A DNA stretch of 64,000 nt, from assembly GCF_009811795.1 (NCBI RefSeq), contig NZ_BLJE01000004.1, positions 124,001 through 188,000 of the forward strand, written 5' to 3'. Shown here one piece after another: positions 43,375 to 51,942 of the stretch. The translations under genes and the position numbers were made by a program. The stretch comes from Litoreibacter roseus (GTDB lineage: Bacteria; Pseudomonadota; Alphaproteobacteria; Rhodobacterales; Rhodobacteraceae). Under the pieces are notes generated by a model. The model saw nothing but the letters and a program-made list of their open reading frames with translations, had not been told where the DNA came from and ran no database searches. The first letter of the stretch is position 1, and every line of letters starts with the position of its first letter.

Positions 43375-44430
43375 TCACAGCCTTTCGATATGGTCGTTGA
43401 AGATGGAGTAGGCCCGCGCCCACACACCGTTGTTCAGCTCTGCCAAAGCGAGCAGAGAGGGGAACAACTGCTCGGCAAAATCTTCCGACGCTTCAAGGGG
43501 CAACATGGAAGGGAGGTTATCAATCGCGGTGACATCCAAAAGCGGCGTGTCATGGACCCGCAGCGCAGGCGCATCCCATGTGGTTGCCCGGTCGTATACC
43601 TTGATTGGGGAAAAATCGCTGTCCGGGTCACAGGCGATATCCCCGATAACCGTCAGATTTCTTTGCGCCGTTTTCGCGCTGGCGGGAACGAAGACGGGTG
43701 TGCCGGGCCGCGCAAGAATACAGTTGAGAAAAATGTCGTGGCCCAGAATCTCGGGAAATGGTCCACCGGACGCAGTCTCGGTCATATCCCAGGCAGTGGT
43801 TGGAACGCCCATCGCGGTGCAAAGATCAGACGCGCCGGAGCCCACACGACCCAAGGCGCCGATTACAATCGCTGTTGGCCGTTCGGTCCCGATGCCGACC
43901 ATCTGTTCCTGCAAGTCGGCAAGCAAATGCGGTGACGACGGGTAATCGCCAACCGGACCTGCGATCCCACCCGTCTTCTGGGCCATCCAGCATTTTAAGG
44001 CCACCGCCGCGCCTGCATACCCTGCCCAGTAGCCGAAGGCCGCCACGCGGCGCCCTGTTTCGTCAACCAAGTACTCGAGATCGTAAAGCGCACCACCGCC
44101 TACTTTGAATCTATCCAGTAGAATGCGACCGGCCGGTTGGCCTTTGAACGCATGACCGAACATGATGTGGCGATGAAGAAGGGGCGTGCCATCATCTGGA
44201 AGTTCTTTCAGGCCGAAGATAATTGCGTCGCGCGGCGCATCGGGCCAGCTGCCTTCCGCAACGATAGTGCATCCAGCTTCTCGGTATCCCTCCGTCGGGA
44301 TGATTCGCGTGGCGCTGTCCTCGACGCTGATGTCGAAGCCGCGCGCGATCAGTTTTGCTGCGCCCGCTGGCGTCAGACCAACGCGTTTTTCATGTGCGCG
44401 CTGCTCTGCGCGAACCCAAAGATGCACCAT
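43375..44430 (-). CDS. Saccharopine dehydrogenase, lysine-forming type (LYS1-like)
   Basis: A 351-residue NAD-dependent enzyme similar to LYS1 and alanine dehydrogenase. It shows WVRAEQRAHEKRVGLTPAGAAKLIA near the N-terminus, IIFGLKELPDD, HIMFGHAFKGQ and VIGALGRVGSGASDL (nucleotide binding). In bacteria with both genes this enzyme condenses lysine with 2-oxoglutarate to saccharopine. GGAGGAGGAG precedes the ATG. The second saccharopine enzyme begins 1 bp after its stop. Because dapB supplies lysine biosynthesis, this pair is most likely catabolic or osmotic-stress-related. Confidence 0.87.
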   Translation of the reverse strand: MVHLWVRAEQRAHEKRVGLTPAGAAKLIARGFDISVEDSATRIIPTEGYREAGCTIVAEGSWPDAPRDAIIFGLKELPDDGTPLLHRHIMFGHAFKGQPAGRILLDRFKVGGGALYDLEYLVDETGRRVAAFGYWAGYAGAAVALKCWMAQKTGGIAGPVGDYPSSPHLLADLQEQMVGIGTERPTAIVIGALGRVGSGASDLCTAMGVPTTAWDMTETASGGPFPEILGHDIFLNCILARPGTPVFVPASAKTAQRNLTVIGDIACDPDSDFSPIKVYDRATTWDAPALRVHDTPLLDVTAIDNLPSMLPLEASEDFAEQLFPSLLALAELNNGVWARAYSIFNDHIERL

Positions 44431-44616
44431 ATCCCGCTCCTCCTCCTGAATGTCTAGGCCAACGCACCGAGGCTCACAATGGGCCTGCGCCGTCGCCCTA
44501 TGGGATGCAGCCGGGTCGTATCAGAAACAGCTTGCCGCAAATTTCGCGCGTCACGTCGCGGGTGAAGTCTTCGATTGGGTCGTCAATGGGTTATCTAGGA
44601 TGAAAGGGAGCCTTAG

Positions 44617-47382
44617 ATGTCCGACACGATCACCTTCACGCTTGATGGCGCATCCGTCGAAGCAGAGCCTGGCCAAACCATTTGGGAGGTCGCGCACGGA
44701 CGCGGACTGGTGATCCCCCATCTGTGTCATAAGCCGGAGCCGGGCTATCGTCCGGATGGCAATTGCCGCGCGTGTATGGTCGAGATTGAAGGGGAGCGCA
44801 CGCTTGCGGCATCCTGCATTCGGGAGCCATCGAATGGGATGGTCGTCAAGACAAATTCGAACCGGGCAGAAACTGCGCGCAAGATGGTGGTCGAGCTGCT
44901 GCTTGCAGATCAGCCGCCCCGTGATGCGGCCCATGACAAAAGTGCGCACCTTTGGGACATGGCGGAAGCAAATAGTATTCCGGAAAGTCGCTTTCCGAAA
45001 TTGGAAGACGGTCGCATTCCGTTGCTTGATGACAGCCACATTGCCATGAGCGTCAATCTGGATGCGTGTATACAATGCGGTCTGTGTGTTCGAGCCTGTC
45101 GCGACGTTCAGGTCAACGATGTGATCGGAATGGCCGGTCGAGGTCATGACAGCTATCCGACGTTCGACTTTGCCGACCCAATGGGGGCGTCGACTTGTGT
45201 TGCTTGCGGCGAATGTGTGCAGGCTTGCCCGACCGGCGCATTGATGCCCGCGACTGTGACTGATGCCAAGCAAGTAGGCGACAGTCGGGATTTCGACACA
45301 GAGACTGAAAGCATCTGTCCATTCTGCGGTGTGGGCTGCCAAGTCTCGCTCAAGGTCAAGGACGGAAAGATCAGGTATGTCGAGGGGATCAACGGTCCCG
45401 CCAACGAGGGGCGGCTGTGCGTCAAAGGCCGCTTCGGGTTCGATTACATCCACCACCCCCACCGTCTGACCAAACCGCTGATCCGCCGGGATGATGCACC
45501 TGCGAAGGGCTTGAACGTCGATCCCGCAAATCTGGCCACGCATTTCCGGGAGGCCACATGGGACGAGGCGTTGGACGCCGCGGCCCGTGGCTTAAAAGGG
45601 CGAGGTCGAGAGGTCGCAGGGTTCGGTAGTGCCAAATGCACAAACGAAGAGGCTTACCTGTTCCAGAAGCTGATCCGTCAGGGGTTCGGGCACAACAATG
45701 TCGATCACTGCACGCGGCTTTGCCACGCGTCCTCTGTTGCGGCTCTGATGGAAAATGTCGGTTCCGGCGCGGTCACTGCCACGTTCAACGAGATTGAGAA
45801 TGCCGATGTCGCCATCGTCATCGGTGCGAATCCGGTGGAAAACCATCCGGTCGCAGCGTCATATTTCAAGCAGTTCGCCAAACGAGGTGGCAAGCTGATC
45901 GTGATGGACCCGCGGGGTCAGGCGCTCAAGCGTCACGCTTCACATATGCTGCAATTCCGGCCCGGAGCCGATGTCTCGATGCTGAATGCGATCATGCATG
46001 TGATCGTTGAAGATGCGCTGTACGATCAGCAATACATCGACGCCTATACCGAGAACTGGGACGCCGAGAAACATCATCTGAAAGATTTTGCCCCTGAGAA
46101 GATGGCTGACATCTGCGGTATCGACGCCGAGACCCTGCGCGATGTCGCTCATACGTTTGCGGGCGCCCAATCCGCGATGATTTTTTGGGGTATGGGCGTC
46201 AGCCAGCATATTCACGGGACTGATAATTCCCGGTGTCTGATCTCTCTGGCACTAATGACGGGTCAGGTCGGTCGCCCCGGCACCGGTCTGCATCCCCTTC
46301 GCGGTCAGAACAACGTCCAAGGTGCGTCAGACGCCGGTCTTATTCCAATGTTCCTTCCAGACTACCAAAGCGTCACCGATCCCGACATCCGAGAGAAATT
46401 TACCGAGGTCTGGAGCAGTGATGACTTCAGCGCGGAAAAAGGTCTGACAGTCACGGAAATCCTCGACGCCGTGCATGCAGGCGATATCAGGGCGATGTAT
46501 GTTTTGGGTGAGAACCCCGCGATGAGTGACCCGGATGTAGACCATGCACGGGATGCCTTGGCAAAACTCGATCATCTCGTAGTTCAAGACATCTTTCTGA
46601 CGGAGACCGCGAACTTTGCCGACGTGATCCTACCAGCCTCTGCCTTCGCAGAGAAATGGGGCACAGTTACGAACACGAACCGTCAGGTCCAGATGGGGCG
46701 GCCTGCTGTGCCTCCACCGGGCGATGCAAAAGAAGACTGGTGGATTGAGGTCGAACTGGCGAAACGCATCGGTTTGCCTTGGACGTATACCGACCCGTCG
46801 GAGGTTTTCGCAGAGATGAAGCAGACGATGGCGAGCCTCGACAATATCACATGGGCACGGCTACAGAGCGAGAATGCGGTGACCTATCCCTCGCTCTCGC
46901 TAGAGGATCCCGGTCAGGCCATCGTGTTTGGCGAGGGGTTCCCGCGGCCTGAGGGTCGGGCGAAGTTCACGCCAGCAAATGTGATCGCGCCTGACGAGAC
47001 GCCTGACGCAGATTATCCGATGATTTTGACGACAGGACGCCAGCTTGAGCATTGGCACACCGGGTCAATGACTCGCCGCGCGACTGTTCTGGATCAGCTT
47101 GAGCCTGAAGCGAACTGTTCATTGCACCCCGCGACGCTGCGGAGGCTAGGGGTGAACCCGGGTGATATGCTACGCCTGAGCACCCGGCGCGGAAGCATTG
47201 AGATCATGGCCAGGGCGGACCGGGCGATTGCCCCTGACATGGTTTTCGTCCCATTCGCTTATGTGGAGGCGGCCGCGAACATCCTGACCAATCCAGCGGT
47301 TGATCCTTACGGAAAAATTCCGGAGTTCAAGTTCGCAGCCGTAAAAGTCGAAAAGATCGATGCGCAGGTCACTGCAGAATAG
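44617..47382 (+). CDS. fdhF: Formate dehydrogenase alpha subunit with N-terminal ferredoxin domains
   Basis: A 921-residue molybdenum enzyme. The N-terminal [2Fe-2S] domain has Cys37, Cys50, Cys53 and Cys67. Two [4Fe-4S] motifs follow (CIQCGLCVRACRD; CVACGECVQACPTG), then CPFCGVGC for the fourth cluster and the pterin domain with DHCTRLCHASSVAALME, whose first Cys matches the Mo-coordinating Cys of FdsA enzymes. The C-terminus has GRQLEHWHTGSMTRR. GGGAG precedes the ATG. No fdsB, fdsG or fdhD genes are adjacent, so its electron acceptor and maturation factors must be encoded elsewhere. Confidence 0.88.
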   Translation: MSDTITFTLDGASVEAEPGQTIWEVAHGRGLVIPHLCHKPEPGYRPDGNCRACMVEIEGERTLAASCIREPSNGMVVKTNSNRAETARKMVVELLLADQPPRDAAHDKSAHLWDMAEANSIPESRFPKLEDGRIPLLDDSHIAMSVNLDACIQCGLCVRACRDVQVNDVIGMAGRGHDSYPTFDFADPMGASTCVACGECVQACPTGALMPATVTDAKQVGDSRDFDTETESICPFCGVGCQVSLKVKDGKIRYVEGINGPANEGRLCVKGRFGFDYIHHPHRLTKPLIRRDDAPAKGLNVDPANLATHFREATWDEALDAAARGLKGRGREVAGFGSAKCTNEEAYLFQKLIRQGFGHNNVDHCTRLCHASSVAALMENVGSGAVTATFNEIENADVAIVIGANPVENHPVAASYFKQFAKRGGKLIVMDPRGQALKRHASHMLQFRPGADVSMLNAIMHVIVEDALYDQQYIDAYTENWDAEKHHLKDFAPEKMADICGIDAETLRDVAHTFAGAQSAMIFWGMGVSQHIHGTDNSRCLISLALMTGQVGRPGTGLHPLRGQNNVQGASDAGLIPMFLPDYQSVTDPDIREKFTEVWSSDDFSAEKGLTVTEILDAVHAGDIRAMYVLGENPAMSDPDVDHARDALAKLDHLVVQDIFLTETANFADVILPASAFAEKWGTVTNTNRQVQMGRPAVPPPGDAKEDWWIEVELAKRIGLPWTYTDPSEVFAEMKQTMASLDNITWARLQSENAVTYPSLSLEDPGQAIVFGEGFPRPEGRAKFTPANVIAPDETPDADYPMILTTGRQLEHWHTGSMTRRATVLDQLEPEANCSLHPATLRRLGVNPGDMLRLSTRRGSIEIMARADRAIAPDMVFVPFAYVEAAANILTNPAVDPYGKIPEFKFAAVKVEKIDAQVTAE

Positions 47383-47405
47383 GACAATAATTCACACCTA
47401 TTATT

Positions 47406-47419
47406 TGAACGCTTGTTCA
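47406..47419. promoter_or_regulatory. Inverted repeat TGAAC-N4-GTTCA upstream of the acyl-CoA ligase gene
   Basis: TGAAC at 47406-47410 and GTTCA at 47415-47419 are perfectly symmetrical and sit 10 bp before a -35 candidate. The form resembles operators of TetR-type fatty-acid regulators, but no such regulator gene is in the window. Confidence 0.35.
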
Positions 47420-47429
47420 TAAAAATCAT

Positions 47430-47460
47430 TTGACCTCCGCTAATCGAGCCGCACTATATG
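47430..47460 (+). promoter_or_regulatory. Candidate promoter of the ABC importer operon
   Basis: TTGACC at 47430-47435 with TATATG at 47455-47460 (19-bp spacer) or ACTATA at 47453-47458 (17-bp spacer). It lies 52 bp before the first gene of the cluster. Confidence 0.45.
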
Positions 47461-47512
47461 GTTCAACACGAACTTAAGTTCGGAAGCTGGACAACCGGCT
47501 CGGGAGGAAAAT

Positions 47513-49483
47513 TTGGCGATACCCACAACAGCCTCGGCTGGGACGGATACGATGCCGCGTCTTCTGGCGCGAAACGTCGCTGAGTTTGGCGATAAGTCTG
47601 CCTATCGTGAAAAAGAATTCGGTATCTGGCAAAGCTGGACATGGTCCGAAGCCGCAGCTGAGATAGAAACACTTGCCCTTGGCCTGCTCACACTTGGTGT
47701 GAAAGAAGGCGATCACATCGCCATCATTGGACGCAACAGGCCATATCTTTATTGGTCAATGGTGGCTGCGCAGAAATGCGGTGCGGTGCCAGTCCCACTC
47801 TACCAAGATGCGGTCGCGGAAGAAATCGCCTACGTGCTTGATCATTGCAGCGCGCGCTTTGTCGTTGCTCAAGACCAAGAACAGGTCGACAAGGTCATCG
47901 AGGTGATGGATCAGCTTCCGGGGTTGGAGCATATGGTCTACCTCGATCCTCGGGGTCTGCGAAAATACGATCACTCCCACCTGAGCCGCTTCGACGAAAT
48001 ACAGGCCCGCGGCAGAGACCAAGGCGATCCAGCAGAGCTGAAGCGGCGGCAGGATGCGCAGGGCTATGATGACACCTGCGTCATGCTCTACACCTCCGGT
48101 ACGACGGGGCGGCCCAAGGGCGTCGTATTGTCCAACAGGAATATCATCGAGACGTCCAAGAATTCGGCAGAGTTTGACCATCTCGAACCGGGCGACGAAA
48201 TTCTGGCCTATCTTCCAATGGCTTGGGTTGGTGATTTTATCTTCTCGATCGGGCAGGCCTACTGGACCGGGTTCTGTGTCAACTGCCCCGAAAGTCCCGA
48301 AACGATGCACACGGATCTGCGTGAGATCGGCCCGACTTACTATTTTGCCCCGCCACGGGTGTTCGAAACTCAACTCACGCAGGTGATGATCCGGATGGAG
48401 GATGCCGGGCGTTTCAAACAGTGGATGTTCCGGCACTTCATGGATCACGCCAAGAAGGTGGGACCCGATATCCTTGACGGGAAATCCGTCAGTTTCGGCG
48501 ACAGGTTGAAATACAAGCTGGGTGATCTGCTGGTCTATGGGCCGCTCAAGAATACGCTTGGGTTTTCGCGTGTCCGGGTGGGGTATACTGCCGGTGAGGC
48601 GATCGGGCCGGAAATCTTTGATTTCTATCGCTCTTTAGGCATCAACCTAAAACAGCTCTATGGTCAGACCGAAGCGTCGGTCTTTATCACGCAGCAGCCT
48701 GATGGCGAGGTGCGGTCCGATACGGTGGGTGTTCCCTCACCGGGCGTGGAGTTGAAAATCGCCGAAAACGGCGAGGTGTTTTACCGCTCACCCGGCGTGT
48801 TTGTGCGATACTTCAAGAATGATGAAAGCACGGCCAGCACAAAGGACAGCGAAGGCTGGGTTGCCACGGGGGACGCAGGCTTCATCGAAGAAGATAGCGG
48901 CCATTTGAGGATCATCGACCGGGCCAAGGACGTTGGCAAAATGGCCGATGGCGCACTGTTTGCGCCGAAATATGTCGAGAACAAACTCAAGTTTTTCCCC
49001 AATATTCTGGAGGCAGTGGTCTTCGGAAACGGAAGGGAAAAATGTACCGCTTTCATCAACATAGACCTGACCGCCGTGGGCAACTGGGCCGAGCGAAACA
49101 ACATCGCCTACTCGTCCTATCAAGAGCTTGCGGGTCACCCGAAGGTTCTGGAGATCATTCAGGGCCATGTGGAGGATGTGAACCAGTCCGTTGCCGAAGA
49201 TCCGATGCTTGCAGGGTGTCAGGTGCACCGGTTTCTGGTGCTCCACAAACAGCTTGACGCTGATGACGGTGAGTTGACCCGGACCCAGAAAGTGCGCCGC
49301 CGGATCATTGAAGAGAAATTTGATGATCTGATCACGGCCCTCTACGACGGATCAACCGAGCAATACACCGAGACGGAAGTCACCTACGAGGACGGTCGGA
49401 AGGGCAAAATCAAGGCGACTCTTGAGATACGAGATGCCAAGACAGTCGCAGTTGAAGCCAAGACGCTGGAGGCCGCCGAATGA
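47513..49483 (+). CDS. Long-chain acyl-CoA synthetase-like AMP-dependent ligase
   Basis: A 656-residue ANL-family ligase. The phosphate-binding loop is MLYTSGTTGRPKGVVLSN at about residues 197-214, followed by YGQTEAS, GWVATGDAGFI and RAKDVGKMADG. It resembles FadD15-like ligases that start liv-type transporter operons. The start is TTG 47513, supported by GGGAGG 6 bp upstream; no ATG gives the full N-terminus. The stop overlaps the first ATPase gene by 4 bp. It probably activates the carboxylic acid imported by the adjacent transporter (inference from context). Confidence 0.85.
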   Translation: MAIPTTASAGTDTMPRLLARNVAEFGDKSAYREKEFGIWQSWTWSEAAAEIETLALGLLTLGVKEGDHIAIIGRNRPYLYWSMVAAQKCGAVPVPLYQDAVAEEIAYVLDHCSARFVVAQDQEQVDKVIEVMDQLPGLEHMVYLDPRGLRKYDHSHLSRFDEIQARGRDQGDPAELKRRQDAQGYDDTCVMLYTSGTTGRPKGVVLSNRNIIETSKNSAEFDHLEPGDEILAYLPMAWVGDFIFSIGQAYWTGFCVNCPESPETMHTDLREIGPTYYFAPPRVFETQLTQVMIRMEDAGRFKQWMFRHFMDHAKKVGPDILDGKSVSFGDRLKYKLGDLLVYGPLKNTLGFSRVRVGYTAGEAIGPEIFDFYRSLGINLKQLYGQTEASVFITQQPDGEVRSDTVGVPSPGVELKIAENGEVFYRSPGVFVRYFKNDESTASTKDSEGWVATGDAGFIEEDSGHLRIIDRAKDVGKMADGALFAPKYVENKLKFFPNILEAVVFGNGREKCTAFINIDLTAVGNWAERNNIAYSSYQELAGHPKVLEIIQGHVEDVNQSVAEDPMLAGCQVHRFLVLHKQLDADDGELTRTQKVRRRIIEEKFDDLITALYDGSTEQYTETEVTYEDGRKGKIKATLEIRDAKTVAVEAKTLEAAE

Positions 49484-50301
49484 ACGATATGAGCGGCGGG
49501 AACTACACCACGGCGGACGGTCGCAAGATCGGCAACACCTTGATGGAAATGAAAAATATCACGCTGCGGTTTGGCGGTGTGGTGGCGATCAAGGATATCT
49601 CTTTCGACATTCACGAAGGGGAGATCCGCGCCATCATCGGGCCGAACGGGGCGGGGAAATCCTCGATGCTCAACGTGGTCAGCGGGTTCTACAATCCGCA
49701 AGAGGGCGAGGTCTGGTTCCGCGGCAAAAAGCGCCCGCCGATGAAGCCCTATCAGGTGGCCCAGCAAGGGATCGCGCGCACCTTCCAGAATATCGCGCTT
49801 TTCGAGGGGATGAGCGTTCTCGACAACATCATGACTGGTCGGCTGACGCATATGAAATCCGGCATGTTCGCGCAGGCCTTGTGGCTTGGGAAGGCCGAGC
49901 GGGAAGAAACCCAGAACCGGGAAGTTGTTGAAAAAATTATTGATTTTCTGGAGATCCAGACAATCCGGAAAACACCCGTGGGCCGGTTGCCCTATGGGTT
50001 GAAAAAGCGGGTCGAGCTGGCACGGGCCTTGGCGGCGGAGCCAAAGCTCTTGCTGCTGGATGAGCCGATGGCGGGCATGAATGTCGAGGAAAAAGAGGAC
50101 ATGAGCCGCTTTATCCTTGATGTGAACGACGAGTTCGGGACGACCATCGCACTGATCGAACATGACATGGGCGTTGTCATGGACCTCAGCGACCGAGTGG
50201 TCGTCATGGATTACGGCAAGAAGATCGGTGACGGAACGCCGGATGAGGTGCGCAACAATCAGGAAGTGATCGACGCCTATCTGGGGGTCGCACATGATTG
50301 A
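49480..50301 (+). CDS. livG: HAAT-type ABC transporter ATP-binding protein (LivG-like)
   Basis: A 273-residue ATPase of a branched-chain amino-acid-type (hydrophobic amino acid) importer. Walker A GPNGAGKSSMLN (about residues 54-65), the LivG-type loop GIARTFQNIALFEGMSVLDN, the signature LPYGLKKRVELARAL and Walker B LLLLDEPMAGMN are visible. The C-terminus IDAYLGVAHD is characteristic of LivG. It is coupled to the ligase gene by an ATGA overlap and overlaps the next small gene by 8 bp. Confidence 0.92.
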   Translation: MNDMSGGNYTTADGRKIGNTLMEMKNITLRFGGVVAIKDISFDIHEGEIRAIIGPNGAGKSSMLNVVSGFYNPQEGEVWFRGKKRPPMKPYQVAQQGIARTFQNIALFEGMSVLDNIMTGRLTHMKSGMFAQALWLGKAEREETQNREVVEKIIDFLEIQTIRKTPVGRLPYGLKKRVELARALAAEPKLLLLDEPMAGMNVEEKEDMSRFILDVNDEFGTTIALIEHDMGVVMDLSDRVVVMDYGKKIGDGTPDEVRNNQEVIDAYLGVAHD

Positions 50302-50848
50302 AAACACGCGAAAAACCACTTTCGGACTATCGTCGGACTTCTATCGGACTTCCGTCGGACTGTTCTGCGCGATGCTTTTGACGACCTCTGGTGCTGTTGC
50401 AGGCGCATGGTCGGAGTTCGAGCAGCGCTGTCTTGCCCCGTTCGAGGCGGTCGAACGCCCGGATTTGTCTGGACTGACCAAGGGGGCGGCCACGATCTTT
50501 GGTCAGCTTGGCGAGGGCTTTGCACAGACGGCCGATGCCAACGCGGTCTATACCTTTCCAGCGGCAGAGCTTGAGCTGATGGTCATCGCGCCGTCTGATC
50601 GCGCCTATTCCGGATGCATGGTCGTCGGACGCGGCGCGGCAGCGGATGCCGCAGACCAGCGGGCCGCTGATGCGTGGCTGCAGGTGCAGATTGAGGCCGA
50701 GCGCTATGACGAGGTCGCGGGATCGGTTCTGGGGCCAGCTTACCACAGCACGGTCTGGCGTGAGCCGAAGCTGCGGTTCGTCCGGTTGATCACCGATGCC
50801 CCGCGCGTCGTGGTTTACGGCATTTCGGAGACTGATTATGAAAGCTGA
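50294..50848 (+). CDS. Hypothetical exported protein carrying repeat array B in its 5' end
   Basis: A 184-residue protein of unknown function. ATG 50294 overlaps livG by 8 bp and follows a G-rich ribosome-binding site. A hydrophobic segment VGLFCAMLLTTSGAVAGA (residues about 21-38) looks like a signal peptide with a long polar leader. The leader (residues 10-24, FGLSSDFYRTSVGL) is encoded entirely by the 11-bp repeat array. If the repeat was acquired later, translation might originally have begun at ATG 50372, which would leave a very short signal. The mature part has two cysteines (FEQRCLAPFEAVERPDLSGL; DRAYSGCMVVGRG). Not recognised. Confidence 0.62.
   Translation: MIENTRKTTFGLSSDFYRTSVGLFCAMLLTTSGAVAGAWSEFEQRCLAPFEAVERPDLSGLTKGAATIFGQLGEGFAQTADANAVYTFPAAELELMVIAPSDRAYSGCMVVGRGAAADAADQRAADAWLQVQIEAERYDEVAGSVLGPAYHSTVWREPKLRFVRLITDAPRVVVYGISETDYES
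50322..50365 (+). repeat. Array B: four contiguous 11-bp TCGGACT units
   Basis: The units are TCGGACTATCG (50322-50332), TCGGACTTCTA (50333-50343), TCGGACTTCCG (50344-50354) and TCGGACTGTTC (50355-50365), without gaps. Bases 50333-50351 are identical to the complement of 19229-19247 in array A. The period equals one turn of B-DNA, so the same helix face repeats. Confidence 0.85.
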
Positions 50849-50943
50849 CTGCGCCGTCTTCTCACGATCCGCACCGGTAATCGGGATGGTCTGTCTGCAG
50901 CTATCTCACCCCCACCACCTCAGCACGAAAGGTCACGCACCTT

Positions 50944-51939
50944 ATGCCTGATCAGCTTCTTTTTGCGATAGAAGTCACGCTCAACGGTTTGATGGCGGGG
51001 GTTCTTTATGCGCTGGTCGCGCTGGGCTTTGTTTTGATCTTCAAGGCGTCGGGCATCTTCAACTACGCCCAAGGGGTTATGGCCCTGTTCGCGGCGCTGA
51101 CGCTGGTGGGGATCATGGAAGGGCAGGTGCCGTTTTCGCACCTGATCAACGCGATCTTCGGGACGGACATTCACCATTTTGGCTGGCACGTTCCGGCCCT
51201 GCTCGCGATTCTGATGACGATGGCGGTTATGGTGCTGTTTGCGTGGCTCGTGCAGCGGTTCATCTTCCGACATCTGGTCAATCAGGAGCCGATTATTCTG
51301 TTCATGGCGACCATCGGTCTGGCCTATTTCCTTGAAGGAGTGGGCGATCTGATGTGGGGGTCCGACATCAAGACGCTGGACATCGGGTTGCCGCAGGGCG
51401 CCAGCCTTTGGGTCGAGGACAACACGGCATGGTTGGGCGGCGAGGGTTTCTTCGGTTTCTTCATTGACCGGCTGGATATCGCAGCGACGATTGTGGCGAT
51501 TATTCTGGTGGCGGTGCTGATCGCATTTTCCCAATACACCAAGCAAGGCCGTGCCTTGCGGGCCGTGGCCGACGACCATCAGGCGGCGCTGAGCGTGGGG
51601 ATTTCGCTGAACTTCATCTGGGTGCTGGTCTGGTCCATCGCGGGCTTCGTCGCGTTGGTGGCGGGCATCATGTGGGGCGCAAAGTCCGGCGTGCAGTTCT
51701 CGCTGTCACTGATCGCCCTCAAGGCGCTGCCGGTCTTGATGCTGGGTGGGTTCACGTCGATTCCGGGCGCCATCGTGGGTGGATTGATCATCGGCGTGGG
51801 CGAGAAGCTGTTCGAGTTCTTCATCGGCCCCATGGTCGGCGGCGCGACGGAGAACTGGTTCGCCTACGTGCTGGCGCTTCTGTTTCTGGTCTTCCGCCCG
51901 CAAGGCCTGTTTGGGGAGAAGATCATTGAGCGGGTTTGA
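50944..51939 (+). CDS. livH: HAAT-type ABC transporter permease (LivH-like)
   Basis: A 331-residue inner-membrane permease with about eight hydrophobic helices. It shows the LivH features ITLNGLMAGVLYALVALGFVLIFKASGIFNYAQG near the N-terminus (here EVTLNGLMAG), KQGRALRAVADDHQAALSVGI in the cytoplasmic loop that contacts the ATPase, and MLGGFTSIPGAIVGGLIIGVGE. Part of the importer operon, 95 bp after the small exported-protein gene. The substrate class is set by the binding protein. Confidence 0.92.
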   Translation: MPDQLLFAIEVTLNGLMAGVLYALVALGFVLIFKASGIFNYAQGVMALFAALTLVGIMEGQVPFSHLINAIFGTDIHHFGWHVPALLAILMTMAVMVLFAWLVQRFIFRHLVNQEPIILFMATIGLAYFLEGVGDLMWGSDIKTLDIGLPQGASLWVEDNTAWLGGEGFFGFFIDRLDIAATIVAIILVAVLIAFSQYTKQGRALRAVADDHQAALSVGISLNFIWVLVWSIAGFVALVAGIMWGAKSGVQFSLSLIALKALPVLMLGGFTSIPGAIVGGLIIGVGEKLFEFFIGPMVGGATENWFAYVLALLFLVFRPQGLFGEKIIERV

Positions 51940-51942
51940 GAC

